This document shows, in pieces, positions 17,215 to 27,015 of a stretch of DNA of 64,000 nt (position 1 is its first letter; each line of letters begins with the position of its first letter). The notes beneath the pieces are model-generated. The model did not search any database. It worked only from the letters and a program-made list of their open reading frames with translations, and was not told where the DNA came from. This DNA comes from Actinobacillus indolicus. GTDB lineage: Bacteria > Pseudomonadota > Gammaproteobacteria > Enterobacterales > Pasteurellaceae. The translations under genes and the position numbers were made by a program. Location: contig NZ_CABFKH010000005.1 of assembly GCF_901764975.1 (NCBI RefSeq), positions 1-64,000 of the forward strand, written 5' to 3'.

Positions 17215-20200
17215 TTACTTCAACGCCACACGTGCATTTCTAAACAACCTCATCCACGCCCCATCTTCTGTCCAATCTTCTGGATACCAAGAGTTGCTCA
17301 CTGCGCGGTAAACACGTTCAGGGTGTGGCATCATAATGGCGACTCGTCCGTCTAGATTAGAAATGGCGGTAATGCCGTTTACTGAGCCGTTCGGGTTGGC
17401 TGGGTAAACTTCGGTTGGGTTGCCGTTGTTGTCGATGTATTGGGCGATAACCAAGTTCTGTTTTTGTAAATTTTCAAGCTGATCTGACCGCTTGAATTCC
17501 ACCTGTCCTTCACCGTGGGAAACAGCAATCGGCATATGCGAGCCAGCCATTCCGCTGAACCAGAGTGAGTTGGTGTCGTTGATTTTCACCAGTCCCACAC
17601 GGGCTTCAAAGCGTTCGGATTTGTTACGCACGAAGCGTGGCCAGTTCTCTGTACCTGGAATGATTTCCGCCAAGCTTGACACCATTTGGCAACCGTTACA
17701 TACACCTAATGCGAGTGTATTCGGGTTGGCAAAGAATTGACTAAATTGATCGCGTAGCATTGGGTTGAATAGGATCGATTTCGCCCAGCCACCACCTGCA
17801 CCAAGTACGTCACCATAAGAGAAGCCGCCGCACGCCACGAGAGCATTGAAGTCGGCAAGATTACGTCTGCCAGCCATTAAGTCGCTCATATGCACGTCAA
17901 TCGCATTGAATCCTGCACGGTCGAAAGCGGCTGCCATTTCGTAATGGCTGTTTACGCCCTGTTCACGCAAGATTGCCACAGTCGGTTTGACACCACGGTT
18001 GATAAACGGTGCGGCAATATCTTCATTGACATCATAGGTTAAGAATGCAGATAAGCCTTTGTTATTTGGGTCTTTTTTGGTTTCAAATTCTTGATCGGCA
18101 CATTCAGGGTTGTCACGCAAGCGTTGCATTTGGTGTGTAAGTTCCGCCCAAATTCCACGCAATTCAGAGCGTTTTTCACTGAGTAATTTGCGTGTGCCAC
18201 TGGTGATTTCAAACAGATCGCCTTCCGTTGCCGAGCCGATGTCTTTGGTAATGTGTAGCAAGTTATGGGCTTTCAACACATCACGCACTGCATTTAAGTC
18301 GCTCTCTTTGATTTGAATAACAGCACCAAGTTCTTCGTTGAATAACACCGCTAAATCGTTGTCGCCTAATGCGGTAATGTGAGCCGATACGCCACAGTTG
18401 CCGGCAAAAGCCATTTCCGCAAGGGTCGTGATTAAACCACCGTCTGAACGGTCGTGGTAAGCGAGTAATTTATCATCAGCGACTAAGACTTGCATTGCGT
18501 TGAAGAAGTTTTTCAAGGTTTCCACATTCACGACATCGGCTGGTTTATCGCCAAGTTGTTTGTAAACCTGTGCTAACGCCGTTGCACCTAAGCGGTTTTT
18601 GCCTTCGCCTAAATCGAGTAACAATAATCGAGTTGTGCCTTTGTCTGTACGAAGTTGTGGAGTAACAGTTTTACGCACATCTTCCACACGGGCGAAAGCT
18701 GAAATCACTAAAGAAAGTGGAGCGGTAACCGCTTTTTGCTCGCTGTTCTCTTCCCAAGTGGTACGCATTGACATTGAGTCCTTGCCTACTGGAATGGTAA
18801 TACCGAGTGCAGGGCAAAGCTCTTCGCCCACCGCTTTCACTGCTTCATATAATCCTGCGTCTTCGCCAGCGTGACCTGCTGCTGACATCCAGTTTGCCGA
18901 GAGTTTAATGCGTTTAATATCGCCGATATTGGTTGCCGCAATGTTGGTAATGCTTTCCGCCACCGCCAAGCGAGCAGACGCTCCGAAGTCAAGCAAGGCA
19001 ACTGGTGCACGTTCGCCCATTGACATTGCTTCGCCGTGATAGCTGTCTAAACTTGCGGTAGTCACGGCACAGTCGGCAACAGGGATTTGCCACGGGCCGA
19101 CCATCTGATCACGAGCCACCATCGCCGTGACCGAGCGGTCGCCGATGGTAATTAAGAAGGTTTTTTCCGCCACCACTGGCAAGCGTAACACTCGGTGGAA
19201 GGCTTCTTTAAGCTGAATATCTTCCTGTGCAAGCGGTGGATTTTGGACGGTTTTTGACGAAACCTGACGGTGCATTTTCGGGGTTTTGCCGAGTAGTACG
19301 TTCATCGGTAAATCAATCGGGTTATTGTCAAAATGATCATCGTGCAGGGTTAAATGTTTCTCTTCGGTCGCTTCGCCGATCACTGCATAAGGCGCACGCT
19401 CACGTTGGCAAAGTGCTTCAAATAATGGCAATTTGTCGGCTGCAACCGCTAATACATAACGCTCTTGCGACTCGTTACACCAAATTTCAAGCGGTGACAT
19501 TCCTTTTTCGTCACACAAAATTTTGCGTAAATCAAACTTACCGCCACGATCACCGTCGTGGACTAATTCCGGCATTGCGTTCGATAAACCGCCGGCACCC
19601 ACATCGTGAATAAATAAAATCGGGTTTTCATCGCCTAACTGCCAGCAACGGTCGATCACTTCTTGGCAACGGCGTTCCATCTCCGGATTTTCACGTTGAA
19701 CCGAAGCAAAATCTAAATCTTCTTTGGATTTACCTGATGCCATTGAAGACGCCGCACCGCCGCCTAAACCGATATTCATTGCAGGGCCGCCAAGCACAAT
19801 TAACTTCGCCCCAACAGGAATTTCGCCTTTTTGAACGTGTTCGGCACGAATGTTACCGATACCGCCGGCGAGCATAATCGGTTTGTGATAACCACGCGTC
19901 TCGATGCCACCAAAGCTGTTTACTTTTTCTTCATAAGTACGGAAATAGCCAAGCAATGCAGGGCGACCAAATTCGTTGTTAAATGCTGCCCCACCAAGCG
20001 GACCTTCAATCATAATATCTAACGCAGAAGCAATACGGTTCGGCTTAGAAAGCGGATTTTCCCACGGCTGTTCAAAGTTTGGGATCACTAAGTTAGACAC
20101 CGAGAAGCCTGTCAAGCCTGCTTTTGGTTTTGCACCACGCCCAGTCGCCCCTTCATCACGGATTTCACCGCCTGAACCTGTCGCCGCCCCTGGGAATGGT

Positions 20201-21111
20201 GAAATGGCTGTCGGGTGGTTGTGAGTTTCTACTTTCATTAAAATATGGGCATCTTCTTGATGATAGCGATATTGCCCGTCCTGGTCTGGGAAGAAGCGAC
20301 CTACGGTTGAACCTTCCATTACTGCCGCATTATCTTTATAGGCGGAAAGCACATAATCTGGGGTTTTCTCGAAGGTGTTTTTTATCATTTTGAACAGCGA
20401 TTTCTCTTGTTTTTCACCGTCAATCGTCCAGTCTGCGTTGAAAATTTTATGGCGGCAATGCTCTGAGTTCGCCTGTGCGAACATATAAAGCTCAATGTCG
20501 TGCGGATTGCGGTTTAACGCCGTGAAATTTTCCACCAAATAATCAATTTCATCTTCTGCCAACGCCAAACCTAATTCCACGTTTGCCACTTCTAGGGCTT
20601 TGCGGCCGCCGCTTAAAATATCTACTGTTGTGAACGGCTTCGGCTCGTGTTGGGCAAACAGTTGGCTTGCTTGGTTTTCATCGGTTAAAACGGTTTCTAA
20701 CATACGGTCGTGCAACAAGCCTTTTAGGGTTGCCAACGCTGTTTCATTTAATGCTTGCTCAAACTCAAAATAGTACGCCAAACCACGCTCAATACGGTTT
20801 ACCGCTGATAAGCCACAGTTATGGGCAATATCTGTCGCTTTTGACGACCACGAAGAGATCGTGCCAACTCGTGGGGTGACAATCAAACAAAAGCCCGTTG
20901 GCTCGTGTTCCGCAAGGGTCGGACCATAATGCAGCAGCTCTTGAATTTTTTGTGTTTCATCAGCAATAAGCGGTCGGTTTAGTTCAACAAAATGCAAATA
21001 CTCGGCATAGACCGATTTGACAGGCAGTTGATGTTGCTCAAATTTTTGTTGAAGTTGGTTTAAACGAAAGTCAGATAAGGCAGGTGAGCCACGAAAGGTT
21101 TGTACAGTCAT
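17215..21111 (-). CDS. purL: Phosphoribosylformylglycinamidine synthase
   Basis: PurL makes FGAM from FGAR, glutamine and ATP in purine synthesis. This is the large single-chain form (1298 residues): N-terminal PurS-like region, two AIRS-type ATP-binding halves ([39 protein letters not shown]) and a C-terminal class I glutamine amidotransferase. That last domain has nucleophile Cys in LGVCNGCQM and the His/Glu pair in MPHPERVYR. The gene is monocistronic with a PurR-type operator upstream. Confidence 0.98.
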   Translation of the reverse strand: MTVQTFRGSPALSDFRLNQLQQKFEQHQLPVKSVYAEYLHFVELNRPLIADETQKIQELLHYGPTLAEHEPTGFCLIVTPRVGTISSWSSKATDIAHNCGLSAVNRIERGLAYYFEFEQALNETALATLKGLLHDRMLETVLTDENQASQLFAQHEPKPFTTVDILSGGRKALEVANVELGLALAEDEIDYLVENFTALNRNPHDIELYMFAQANSEHCRHKIFNADWTIDGEKQEKSLFKMIKNTFEKTPDYVLSAYKDNAAVMEGSTVGRFFPDQDGQYRYHQEDAHILMKVETHNHPTAISPFPGAATGSGGEIRDEGATGRGAKPKAGLTGFSVSNLVIPNFEQPWENPLSKPNRIASALDIMIEGPLGGAAFNNEFGRPALLGYFRTYEEKVNSFGGIETRGYHKPIMLAGGIGNIRAEHVQKGEIPVGAKLIVLGGPAMNIGLGGGAASSMASGKSKEDLDFASVQRENPEMERRCQEVIDRCWQLGDENPILFIHDVGAGGLSNAMPELVHDGDRGGKFDLRKILCDEKGMSPLEIWCNESQERYVLAVAADKLPLFEALCQRERAPYAVIGEATEEKHLTLHDDHFDNNPIDLPMNVLLGKTPKMHRQVSSKTVQNPPLAQEDIQLKEAFHRVLRLPVVAEKTFLITIGDRSVTAMVARDQMVGPWQIPVADCAVTTASLDSYHGEAMSMGERAPVALLDFGASARLAVAESITNIAATNIGDIKRIKLSANWMSAAGHAGEDAGLYEAVKAVGEELCPALGITIPVGKDSMSMRTTWEENSEQKAVTAPLSLVISAFARVEDVRKTVTPQLRTDKGTTRLLLLDLGEGKNRLGATALAQVYKQLGDKPADVVNVETLKNFFNAMQVLVADDKLLAYHDRSDGGLITTLAEMAFAGNCGVSAHITALGDNDLAVLFNEELGAVIQIKESDLNAVRDVLKAHNLLHITKDIGSATEGDLFEITSGTRKLLSEKRSELRGIWAELTHQMQRLRDNPECADQEFETKKDPNNKGLSAFLTYDVNEDIAAPFINRGVKPTVAILREQGVNSHYEMAAAFDRAGFNAIDVHMSDLMAGRRNLADFNALVACGGFSYGDVLGAGGGWAKSILFNPMLRDQFSQFFANPNTLALGVCNGCQMVSSLAEIIPGTENWPRFVRNKSERFEARVGLVKINDTNSLWFSGMAGSHMPIAVSHGEGQVEFKRSDQLENLQKQNLVIAQYIDNNGNPTEVYPANPNGSVNGITAISNLDGRVAIMMPHPERVYRAVSNSWYPEDWTEDGAWMRLFRNARVALK

Positions 21112-21162
21112 TGGGCAGTTCCGTTAATGATAGAAAACAAAATTGGGGGCATTATAACGGAT

Positions 21163-21178
21163 TGCGCAAACGTTTGCT
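21163..21178 (-). promoter_or_regulatory. PurR operator of purL
   Basis: TGCGCAAACGTTTGCT contains the perfect palindrome GCAAACGTTTGC, matching the PurR consensus ANGCAAACGTTTNCNT. It is about 50-65 bases upstream of the purL ATG, within the likely promoter region. Purine repression is inferred. Confidence 0.88.
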
Positions 21179-21263
21179 ATAAGTAAACAGACGATTAAAA
21201 AGGATAAAAATAACGCCCGATAAATCGAGCGTTATTGATAAGGGTGAACATTAAATTGAAAAA

Positions 21264-23330
21264 TTAGAAGGTGTAGTTAACTGCTACACGGTATTCACGA
21301 CCAACACCAGGAAGAGTACTACGTTGCCAATGTGGAATATAGTTCTTGTTACCAATGTTATTAATCGCAAAGTTTAGGTTCATTTTATCTGTACCTAGTG
21401 GTTTCCAGTTTACTGTTAAGTCAGTAATACCATAGCCAGCTTTACCTGTTGTGCTTGGGGTAACCACCGCATTAGCTAAAATGAAAGTATCTTTGGCATC
21501 TAAGCCTTCAACTTGACGATGATGAACTGCAACTTCAACATTTGGTTGCTCGAAACGATAGCCTAAAGTTCCTGTCCAAGTACGGCCTGTACGAACAGCG
21601 TATTCAGGATTTGCGCTTAAGTTATCGCCATAGAATCTAGGTTTGCTATACGCCACGCCTAAACGGCCAAAGAAGCCGTTATAATTTACAAACGTCGCTA
21701 GCTCGTAACCGCTATTTTTGATTTTTCCGGCATTAATAATGTCAGAGGCACATTGAAGATTAGTTCCATCACATAAATGATTGTTACGCCCTGTTGATGT
21801 GCCTAATGCATCTTTAATATTTTGCCAGAAGTAGCTACCTTCTACACCCCAAACGCCATTATCATAGTTGAAGCCAATCTCTGTATTACGTGCTTTTTCG
21901 GCTTTGGTACCGTTTGCAATAGATACGACACCACGAGCGCCGTGAGCCATTAATGCATCATGCATACGAGGGCTACGGGTTGCATAGTTATGGCTTGCGC
22001 TCAAGGTCAGGTTATCAATTGGTTGATAAATCAAACCAACACTTGGATTTACTGCACCATCACTGACTTTTTTGCCGTCCATTGCTTTAAATTGGAAGTG
22101 ATCGTAACGAACACCCGTTGTTAAAACGACATCTTTAATGAAGGTAATCGCTTCTGCATAAACACCGACATCACGTTTTTCTTGATTTACCACACCCGCA
22201 CGCAAAATTTTGTTTGGTTTGACTTCTTGTTCACGATAATTTACACCGTATTTTAATAGCACATTTTCGTGTAATTCAGAGTCGAAGTTAATATTTGCGC
22301 CAACGGTTTCTACTTTAGTTTTGGTTGAACCTTGATTGCGAGTACCGCCCGCATAACCATTTTTCGAATCGTCAGCAGACCAACGACCGTGTTCTAAAAG
22401 ATAGACATTAGCTGTTGCTTCTTTCACAAATCCTAAATCTTTACCTGTCCACTCCAAGTTGGTATTGGTTACGGTCATTTTACGTTCTGAAGGTGCTTGG
22501 CGAGCATCCGTTAAACGGCTACCTGCGGAATTATCTACAGAAAACTCTTCACGAACTGTACGATCACCTTTGTATTGATCTTTTAAATGGCTTAATACAA
22601 AACGATGATTTCCTACGTTAGCCCCAACTTTGAATAAATAGCTGAGTTTGTCTAAAGCACTGTATGGCACACGGCTTGAGCCATCTTTACCATTTTTATA
22701 ATTTTTACCGCCTTTGTAGTCATCTTCATTTACGCCGTTTACCGCAGCAACAAAGTCAAAGGTATCATTTTTACCAAAGGTAGATAAACCATAGTTATAA
22801 CCATCATTACTGTTATAACCCGCATTGACTTTTGCGCCAAAATTTTTGTTACTACTGTTTTTGAGTAAATCCTCAGCATCAATCGTTTTAGCCACAATCG
22901 CACCATTCGTTTGACCGATACCAGCAGAAGCACTCCCCGCCCCTTTTTGTACCGAAACAATTTTTACCAATGCAGGATCAAGCATGTGACGGCCTTGGTG
23001 ATAGTGAATTTGGCTGTCTGAATAGGCATTATCCACTTTCACATCAACCGAATTTTGCCCCATACCACGAAGATATAAGTATTGTGATGTTCCATTACCG
23101 CCCCCCATACCAATCGCAGGCTCATTTTTTAGTAAACCACGTAAATCGGTTTCAACACTTTCGTCTTTTTTCTGTGTCGTCACAACATTACTTTTTACCT
23201 TTAAGCCTTGATGCTCAGTAACATTAATGGTATCAAGAGTCATAGTTTCGTTATTTTCTGCGAATGCTGAACCTGCATACAATGCACCCAACACCATAGC
23301 GGATACAGGGAGTAGTTTGAATTTTTTCAT
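21264..23330 (-). CDS. fetA: TonB-dependent ferric siderophore receptor, FetA/FrpB type
   Basis: This is a 688-residue outer-membrane receptor with a signal peptide (MKKFKLLPVSAMVLGALYAGSAFA), TonB box region (MTLDTINVTE), plug domain and a 22-strand-type barrel ending in aromatic YRVAVNYTF. Long blocks match Neisseria FetA/FrpB closely, including GNGTSQYLYLRGMGQNSVDV, VPYSALDKLSYL and SASHNYATRSPR. Neisserial FetA takes up ferric enterobactin-like siderophores; the ligand here is inferred. I chose the ATG at 23330 for its AAGGAAG site and signal peptide. No fetB-F genes follow. Fur-like sites lie upstream. Confidence 0.92.
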   Translation of the reverse strand: MKKFKLLPVSAMVLGALYAGSAFAENNETMTLDTINVTEHQGLKVKSNVVTTQKKDESVETDLRGLLKNEPAIGMGGGNGTSQYLYLRGMGQNSVDVKVDNAYSDSQIHYHQGRHMLDPALVKIVSVQKGAGSASAGIGQTNGAIVAKTIDAEDLLKNSSNKNFGAKVNAGYNSNDGYNYGLSTFGKNDTFDFVAAVNGVNEDDYKGGKNYKNGKDGSSRVPYSALDKLSYLFKVGANVGNHRFVLSHLKDQYKGDRTVREEFSVDNSAGSRLTDARQAPSERKMTVTNTNLEWTGKDLGFVKEATANVYLLEHGRWSADDSKNGYAGGTRNQGSTKTKVETVGANINFDSELHENVLLKYGVNYREQEVKPNKILRAGVVNQEKRDVGVYAEAITFIKDVVLTTGVRYDHFQFKAMDGKKVSDGAVNPSVGLIYQPIDNLTLSASHNYATRSPRMHDALMAHGARGVVSIANGTKAEKARNTEIGFNYDNGVWGVEGSYFWQNIKDALGTSTGRNNHLCDGTNLQCASDIINAGKIKNSGYELATFVNYNGFFGRLGVAYSKPRFYGDNLSANPEYAVRTGRTWTGTLGYRFEQPNVEVAVHHRQVEGLDAKDTFILANAVVTPSTTGKAGYGITDLTVNWKPLGTDKMNLNFAINNIGNKNYIPHWQRSTLPGVGREYRVAVNYTF

Positions 23331-23378
23331 ATGTTTTTCTTCCTTAGATAAATACTTCTCATACATGTTTATTTTGAA

Positions 23379-23448
23379 AACAATTCTCAATAACAAACAC
23401 GTAAAATATTTACACACCAAAAGGAAATTGTCAATTATTCTCATTATT
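23379..23448 (-). promoter_or_regulatory. Fur-like sites upstream of fetA
   Basis: On the minus strand, AATAATGAGAATAATT (23433-23448) and GTTATTGAGAATTGTT (23379-23394) both contain the TGAGAAT core seen in Fur boxes. They cover the expected promoter of fetA. Iron repression is inferred and the precise boundaries are approximate. Confidence 0.65.
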
Positions 23449-23511
23449 ATTTTTTCATTGTAAGATTCTTGTAAAATCTTACCGCTTGTTATTCAATCAG
23501 TTTGATCTACA

Positions 23512-23525
23512 TCAATTGATAAAGC
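23512..23525 (+). promoter_or_regulatory. FNR site upstream of yagU
   Basis: TTGATCTACATCAA is a perfect TTGAT-N4-ATCAA site, centred about 105 bases before the yagU ATG. It sits between the divergent fetA and yagU genes. Anaerobic control of yagU (or of fetA in the other direction) is inferred. Confidence 0.78.
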
Positions 23526-23623
23526 ATTTTTTATTCAAAGATGATAAAGTTTTTGTAGAATTGACTCTTTTTGATAATTATTTCAAGCATTAAAATAAAT
23601 TACTTTTTATTTGGAGAGCAATT

Positions 23624-24265
23624 ATGAGTCTATTTCAACAAACAGAACCATCACGCCGCCGTTTCGGTGTTGCCGTGTTTGTCGGTATTATTGCGGGTAT
23701 TATCTCAGCATTCGTAAAATGGGGAGCTGAACACCCTTTCCCACCACGTAGCCCAATTGATCTATTCCAAACTGCATGTCCACAACCTGTATTAGATGCA
23801 TTAAATTCTGGTGCATTAGCGATGAATGGTGCGTTAGAACAATGTTCACGCGCGGTATTAAACCCACCAGCGGTTTTCTTGCGTGATTACATCGGTATCG
23901 ATCCTTATAACACAGTTGCATTTACATTTGCAGATCACCCATTTAACTCAATCGGTGTAACACATATGATCTTCTCACTAGTGTTTGCTATCGGTTACTG
24001 TATCGTGGCTGAGATCTTCCCGAAAATTAAATTCTGGCAAGGTATCGGTGCAGGTATCATCGCAAATATCTGTGTTCACTACATCACATTCCCAGTATTA
24101 GGCTTAACACCACCAGTTGCTGAATGGCCATTATATGAACATATTTCTGAGTTAGTAGGGCATATCTTCTGGTTCTGGACGATTGAAGTTATCCGCCGTG
24201 ATTTACGCAATCGCATCACAAAACAACCAGATCCTGAAGTTCCATTGAATCAGACATTTCGTTAA
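23624..24265 (+). CDS. yagU: YagU family inner-membrane protein
   Basis: This 213-residue protein has three or four hydrophobic segments and aligns closely with E. coli YagU throughout: [36 protein letters not shown] and [20 protein letters not shown]. YagU is linked to acid resistance in E. coli but its mechanism is unknown. It has a GGAGAG ribosome site, a perfect FNR box upstream and its own terminator. The codon choice looks like that of a well-expressed gene. Confidence 0.92.
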   Translation: MSLFQQTEPSRRRFGVAVFVGIIAGIISAFVKWGAEHPFPPRSPIDLFQTACPQPVLDALNSGALAMNGALEQCSRAVLNPPAVFLRDYIGIDPYNTVAFTFADHPFNSIGVTHMIFSLVFAIGYCIVAEIFPKIKFWQGIGAGIIANICVHYITFPVLGLTPPVAEWPLYEHISELVGHIFWFWTIEVIRRDLRNRITKQPDPEVPLNQTFR

Positions 24266-24272
24266 TTAAGAT

Positions 24273-24305
24273 AAAAAACCGCAATTGAAAAAATTGCGGT
24301 TTTTC
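24273..24305 (+). terminator. Rho-independent terminator after yagU
   Basis: An AAAAACCGCAATT arm (24273-24285) pairs with AATTGCGGTTTTT (about 24293-24305), flanked by A and T runs. It lies between convergent yagU and yedE and is likely bidirectional. An uptake signal overlaps the yedE stop at 24347-24355. Confidence 0.88.
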
Positions 24306-24354
24306 TTTTAATAGTAATTAAATTGTAAAAAAATTCACTCAAAGTGACCGCTTG

Positions 24355-25419
24355 TTAGTTTGCTGCTCGATTTGTGAAACCAATATATGCACAGAATATC
24401 AGCCCTAAAATGACCGCATAAGGCGTAAAAGTAGATATTCCTGTGCCTGATGCAGCTAGTGCAAAATTATGTGCCGCTGCAGCACCTAGTAGCATTCCAA
24501 CTAAGAATAGTGCGGAGTCATTGTTTCCTTCACCTAAATGGACGAGTTGCTTACCTGGACAGCCTCCTGCTAATGAGAAGCATAAGCCACATAACGCCAT
24601 ACCTAAAAAATTCCATATATAGTCATTATGAGCAATAGGTTGTTGTTCGAAGCCTAATTTGAATTGACCTAGTAGTAAGTTTGTAATGAAAGTAAACACA
24701 ACTAATGCAATAATTCCATTTAGTAAATAGCTATCCCTAGATAAAATAAAGTTACGGAATGCGCCTATTGAACAAAATTGGGAACGCTGCATGACGATAC
24801 CGATCAATATACCTGCGCCTAAAGATAGCCAAAGGCTGGCATGTTGTGCTGCAGGGCCTTTTTCTGAAAAATAAATAGGTAAATTTTCGCCAAAACGGAA
24901 TTGCGTGACTAAAGCAACAAAAAGTGCAACAACAATAAAAATCGGAACAAGTCCTGATGATATGCTTTGTTCTGTCGATTTGCCTAGAGAAAATCCACGT
25001 TTGAAGAAGAAAATACCAAGAAATACACCCGCAATTAATCCGAATATACCTGCTAGGCTTGATAAATCTCCGCCTCCTAAACGAAGATAGGCTCTCCATG
25101 GGCATCCAAGAAAAGTTAATGCACCTAGCATTGCAAAAAATCCTAACATAATACGTGTGATTGGTGCAGATCCACCACGAGGACGAAATTCTTTTGTCAA
25201 GAATGCTGTGACCAAAGCACCTAAGACTAAGCCAATCAGCTCTGGGCGAATATATTGAAGAGGGGAGGCTCTATGTAAACCAACCGCTCCAGCTGTATCT
25301 CGTAAGAAACAAGCTGCGCAGAAGCCCATATTACCAGGATTGCCATTATAGGTTAGAAGTGGAGCAACGATACCAAGTGCAGCACCTGCAACCACAGGCC
25401 AAGTTAAAAATTTTTTCAT
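24355..25419 (-). CDS. yedE: YedE-type membrane transporter (selenium metabolism / sulfur compound transport)
   Basis: This 354-residue polytopic protein has about ten helices with repeated YeeE/YedE-type motifs. Conserved cysteines include GFCAACFLRD, FLGCPWRAYLRLGGGD, RSQFCSIGAFR and AGGCPGKQLVHLG. The family transports thiosulfate-like or selenium species. The variant with GCPWRAYLRLGGGD is usually annotated as putative selenium transporter YedE/FdhT. Its usual partner, a small TusA-like (YedF) protein, is not adjacent here. Confidence 0.83.
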   Translation of the reverse strand: MKKFLTWPVVAGAALGIVAPLLTYNGNPGNMGFCAACFLRDTAGAVGLHRASPLQYIRPELIGLVLGALVTAFLTKEFRPRGGSAPITRIMLGFFAMLGALTFLGCPWRAYLRLGGGDLSSLAGIFGLIAGVFLGIFFFKRGFSLGKSTEQSISSGLVPIFIVVALFVALVTQFRFGENLPIYFSEKGPAAQHASLWLSLGAGILIGIVMQRSQFCSIGAFRNFILSRDSYLLNGIIALVVFTFITNLLLGQFKLGFEQQPIAHNDYIWNFLGMALCGLCFSLAGGCPGKQLVHLGEGNNDSALFLVGMLLGAAAAHNFALAASGTGISTFTPYAVILGLIFCAYIGFTNRAAN

Positions 25420-25637
25420 AATTAGACCTTTGTGATATCTGATGTAAAAGAATTTAAGTTTATTTGCTTAAAAAAAGCTCAATCATTGTATAAAGGTCGC
25501 TAGGAGATAGGAAGAAGATTTACATTTTAAGATGTATTGATTATTCCATTTTGTTCTATTAAAGATTAATTTCATCTTTCTTTTCAGCTTTAAGCACGAC
25601 AAAATCGCATTATTGAATCATAACAATAGTATTCTTC

Positions 25638-26297
25638 ATGAATTGGTCTTACCTTATTGATGCAATCCCACGTTTTGTTAATGCTGCAATGATTACCCTA
25701 GAACTCTCTTTTTGGGGAATTTTGCTCTCTTTTCTACTTGGGCTAGTGATTGCCATTATTACCGCTTATCACATCAAACCGCTTTATTGGTTAGCTCGTG
25801 GCTATATCGAACTTTCTCGTAATACGCCTTTATTAATTCAACTTTTCTTTCTCTACTACGGCTTGCCGAAAATCGGCATTAAGTGGGACGGTTTTACCTG
25901 CGGTGTCATTGCTCTTGTTTTTCTGGGCGGAAGCTATATGGCAGAAGCACTGCGAGCTGGCTTGCTCGCCATACCTAAAGGACAAATGGAAGCGGCTAAA
26001 TCCATCGGGTTAAACCCATTCCAAATTTTTCGCTATGTTATCTTTCCACAAGCGTGGGCAATTTCATTACCTGCCTTTGGAGCAAATGTGCTGTTTTTAA
26101 TTAAAGAGTCCTCTGTGGTAAGTGCTGTTGCTGTGGCAGAGTTGATGTTTGTTACCAAAGATATTATTGGTATGGATTATAAAACGAACGAAGCACTTTT
26201 CCTGTTATTTATCAGCTACTTAATTATTTTATTACCTATTTCATTACTGGCTCGTTATGCGGAAAACAGAGTAAGGAGAGCAAAATATGGCGTTTGA
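25638..26297 (+). CDS. Polar amino acid ABC transporter permease 1
   Basis: This 219-residue inner-membrane permease of the HisM/GlnP family has the ATPase-contact loop EAAKSIGLNPFQIFRYVIFPQA and the block ELSRNTPLLIQLFFLYYGLP. It overlaps permease 2 by 11 bases. The ATPase and binding protein that would complete this importer are probably those at 34704-36308. That would mean the bet locus sits in the middle of the original gene set. The 5' leader resembles that of the distant ATPase gene. Confidence 0.9.
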   Translation: MNWSYLIDAIPRFVNAAMITLELSFWGILLSFLLGLVIAIITAYHIKPLYWLARGYIELSRNTPLLIQLFFLYYGLPKIGIKWDGFTCGVIALVFLGGSYMAEALRAGLLAIPKGQMEAAKSIGLNPFQIFRYVIFPQAWAISLPAFGANVLFLIKESSVVSAVAVAELMFVTKDIIGMDYKTNEALFLLFISYLIILLPISLLARYAENRVRRAKYGV

Positions 26298-26952
26298 TTG
26301 GTTATTTGAAGGTGAAAACGCACGACGTTTAGCTCAGGGTTTATGGATCACCGCACAAATTTCTTTTATTTCAGTTGGGATCTCACTGATTACTGGTACA
26401 TTATTTGGACTATTGATGCGATCTCGCCATATTTTAGTGCAGTTCATTAGCCGTCTTTATCTTGAAACCGTCCGAATTGTACCGATTTTAGTTTGGCTAT
26501 TTATGCTCTATTTCGGGCTTTCTACTTGGTTCAATATTCACATCAGCGGACTGTGGGTCTGTATTTGGGTCTTTGTCATTTGGGGAACAGCTGAAATGGG
26601 AGATTTGGTAAGGGGGGCTTTAACCTCTATCGACAAACATCAAATTGAGTCTGCCAAAGCCATTGGCTTAAAGCCGTGGCAAATTTTCTGGTACATTGAA
26701 TTACCGCAAGGTACAAAGCAAGTTCTTCCGAGTACTATCAATCTCTTTACCCGTATGATTAAAACCAGCTCTCTTGCTGCATTAATCGGTGTGATTGAAA
26801 TGGTTAAAGTCGGACAGCAGATTATTGAAAGTTCACTGTTTACTAATCCACACGCATCTTTCTTTGTTTATGGATTGATTTTTGTGCTGTATTTTGTGAT
26901 CTGTTATCCGCTGTCGTTATGGGCGAGTTGGTTAGAAAAGAAATGGATATAA
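26287..26952 (+). CDS. Polar amino acid ABC transporter permease 2
   Basis: This is the second HisQ/GlnP-type permease (221 residues). The coupling loop is ESAKAIGLKPWQIFWYIELPQG, and LETVRIVPILVWLFMLYFGL is the family block. It overlaps permease 1 and would form a heterodimer with it. Substrate is unknown. Permease pairs of this kind serve glutamine, arginine, cystine and others. Confidence 0.9.
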   Translation: MAFDWLFEGENARRLAQGLWITAQISFISVGISLITGTLFGLLMRSRHILVQFISRLYLETVRIVPILVWLFMLYFGLSTWFNIHISGLWVCIWVFVIWGTAEMGDLVRGALTSIDKHQIESAKAIGLKPWQIFWYIELPQGTKQVLPSTINLFTRMIKTSSLAALIGVIEMVKVGQQIIESSLFTNPHASFFVYGLIFVLYFVICYPLSLWASWLEKKWI

Positions 26953-27015
26953 AAGGCTCGCTAACATGAAGTTAGCAAGCGGTGAGATATTGAAGAAATT
27001 TTGCAAATAAATATA

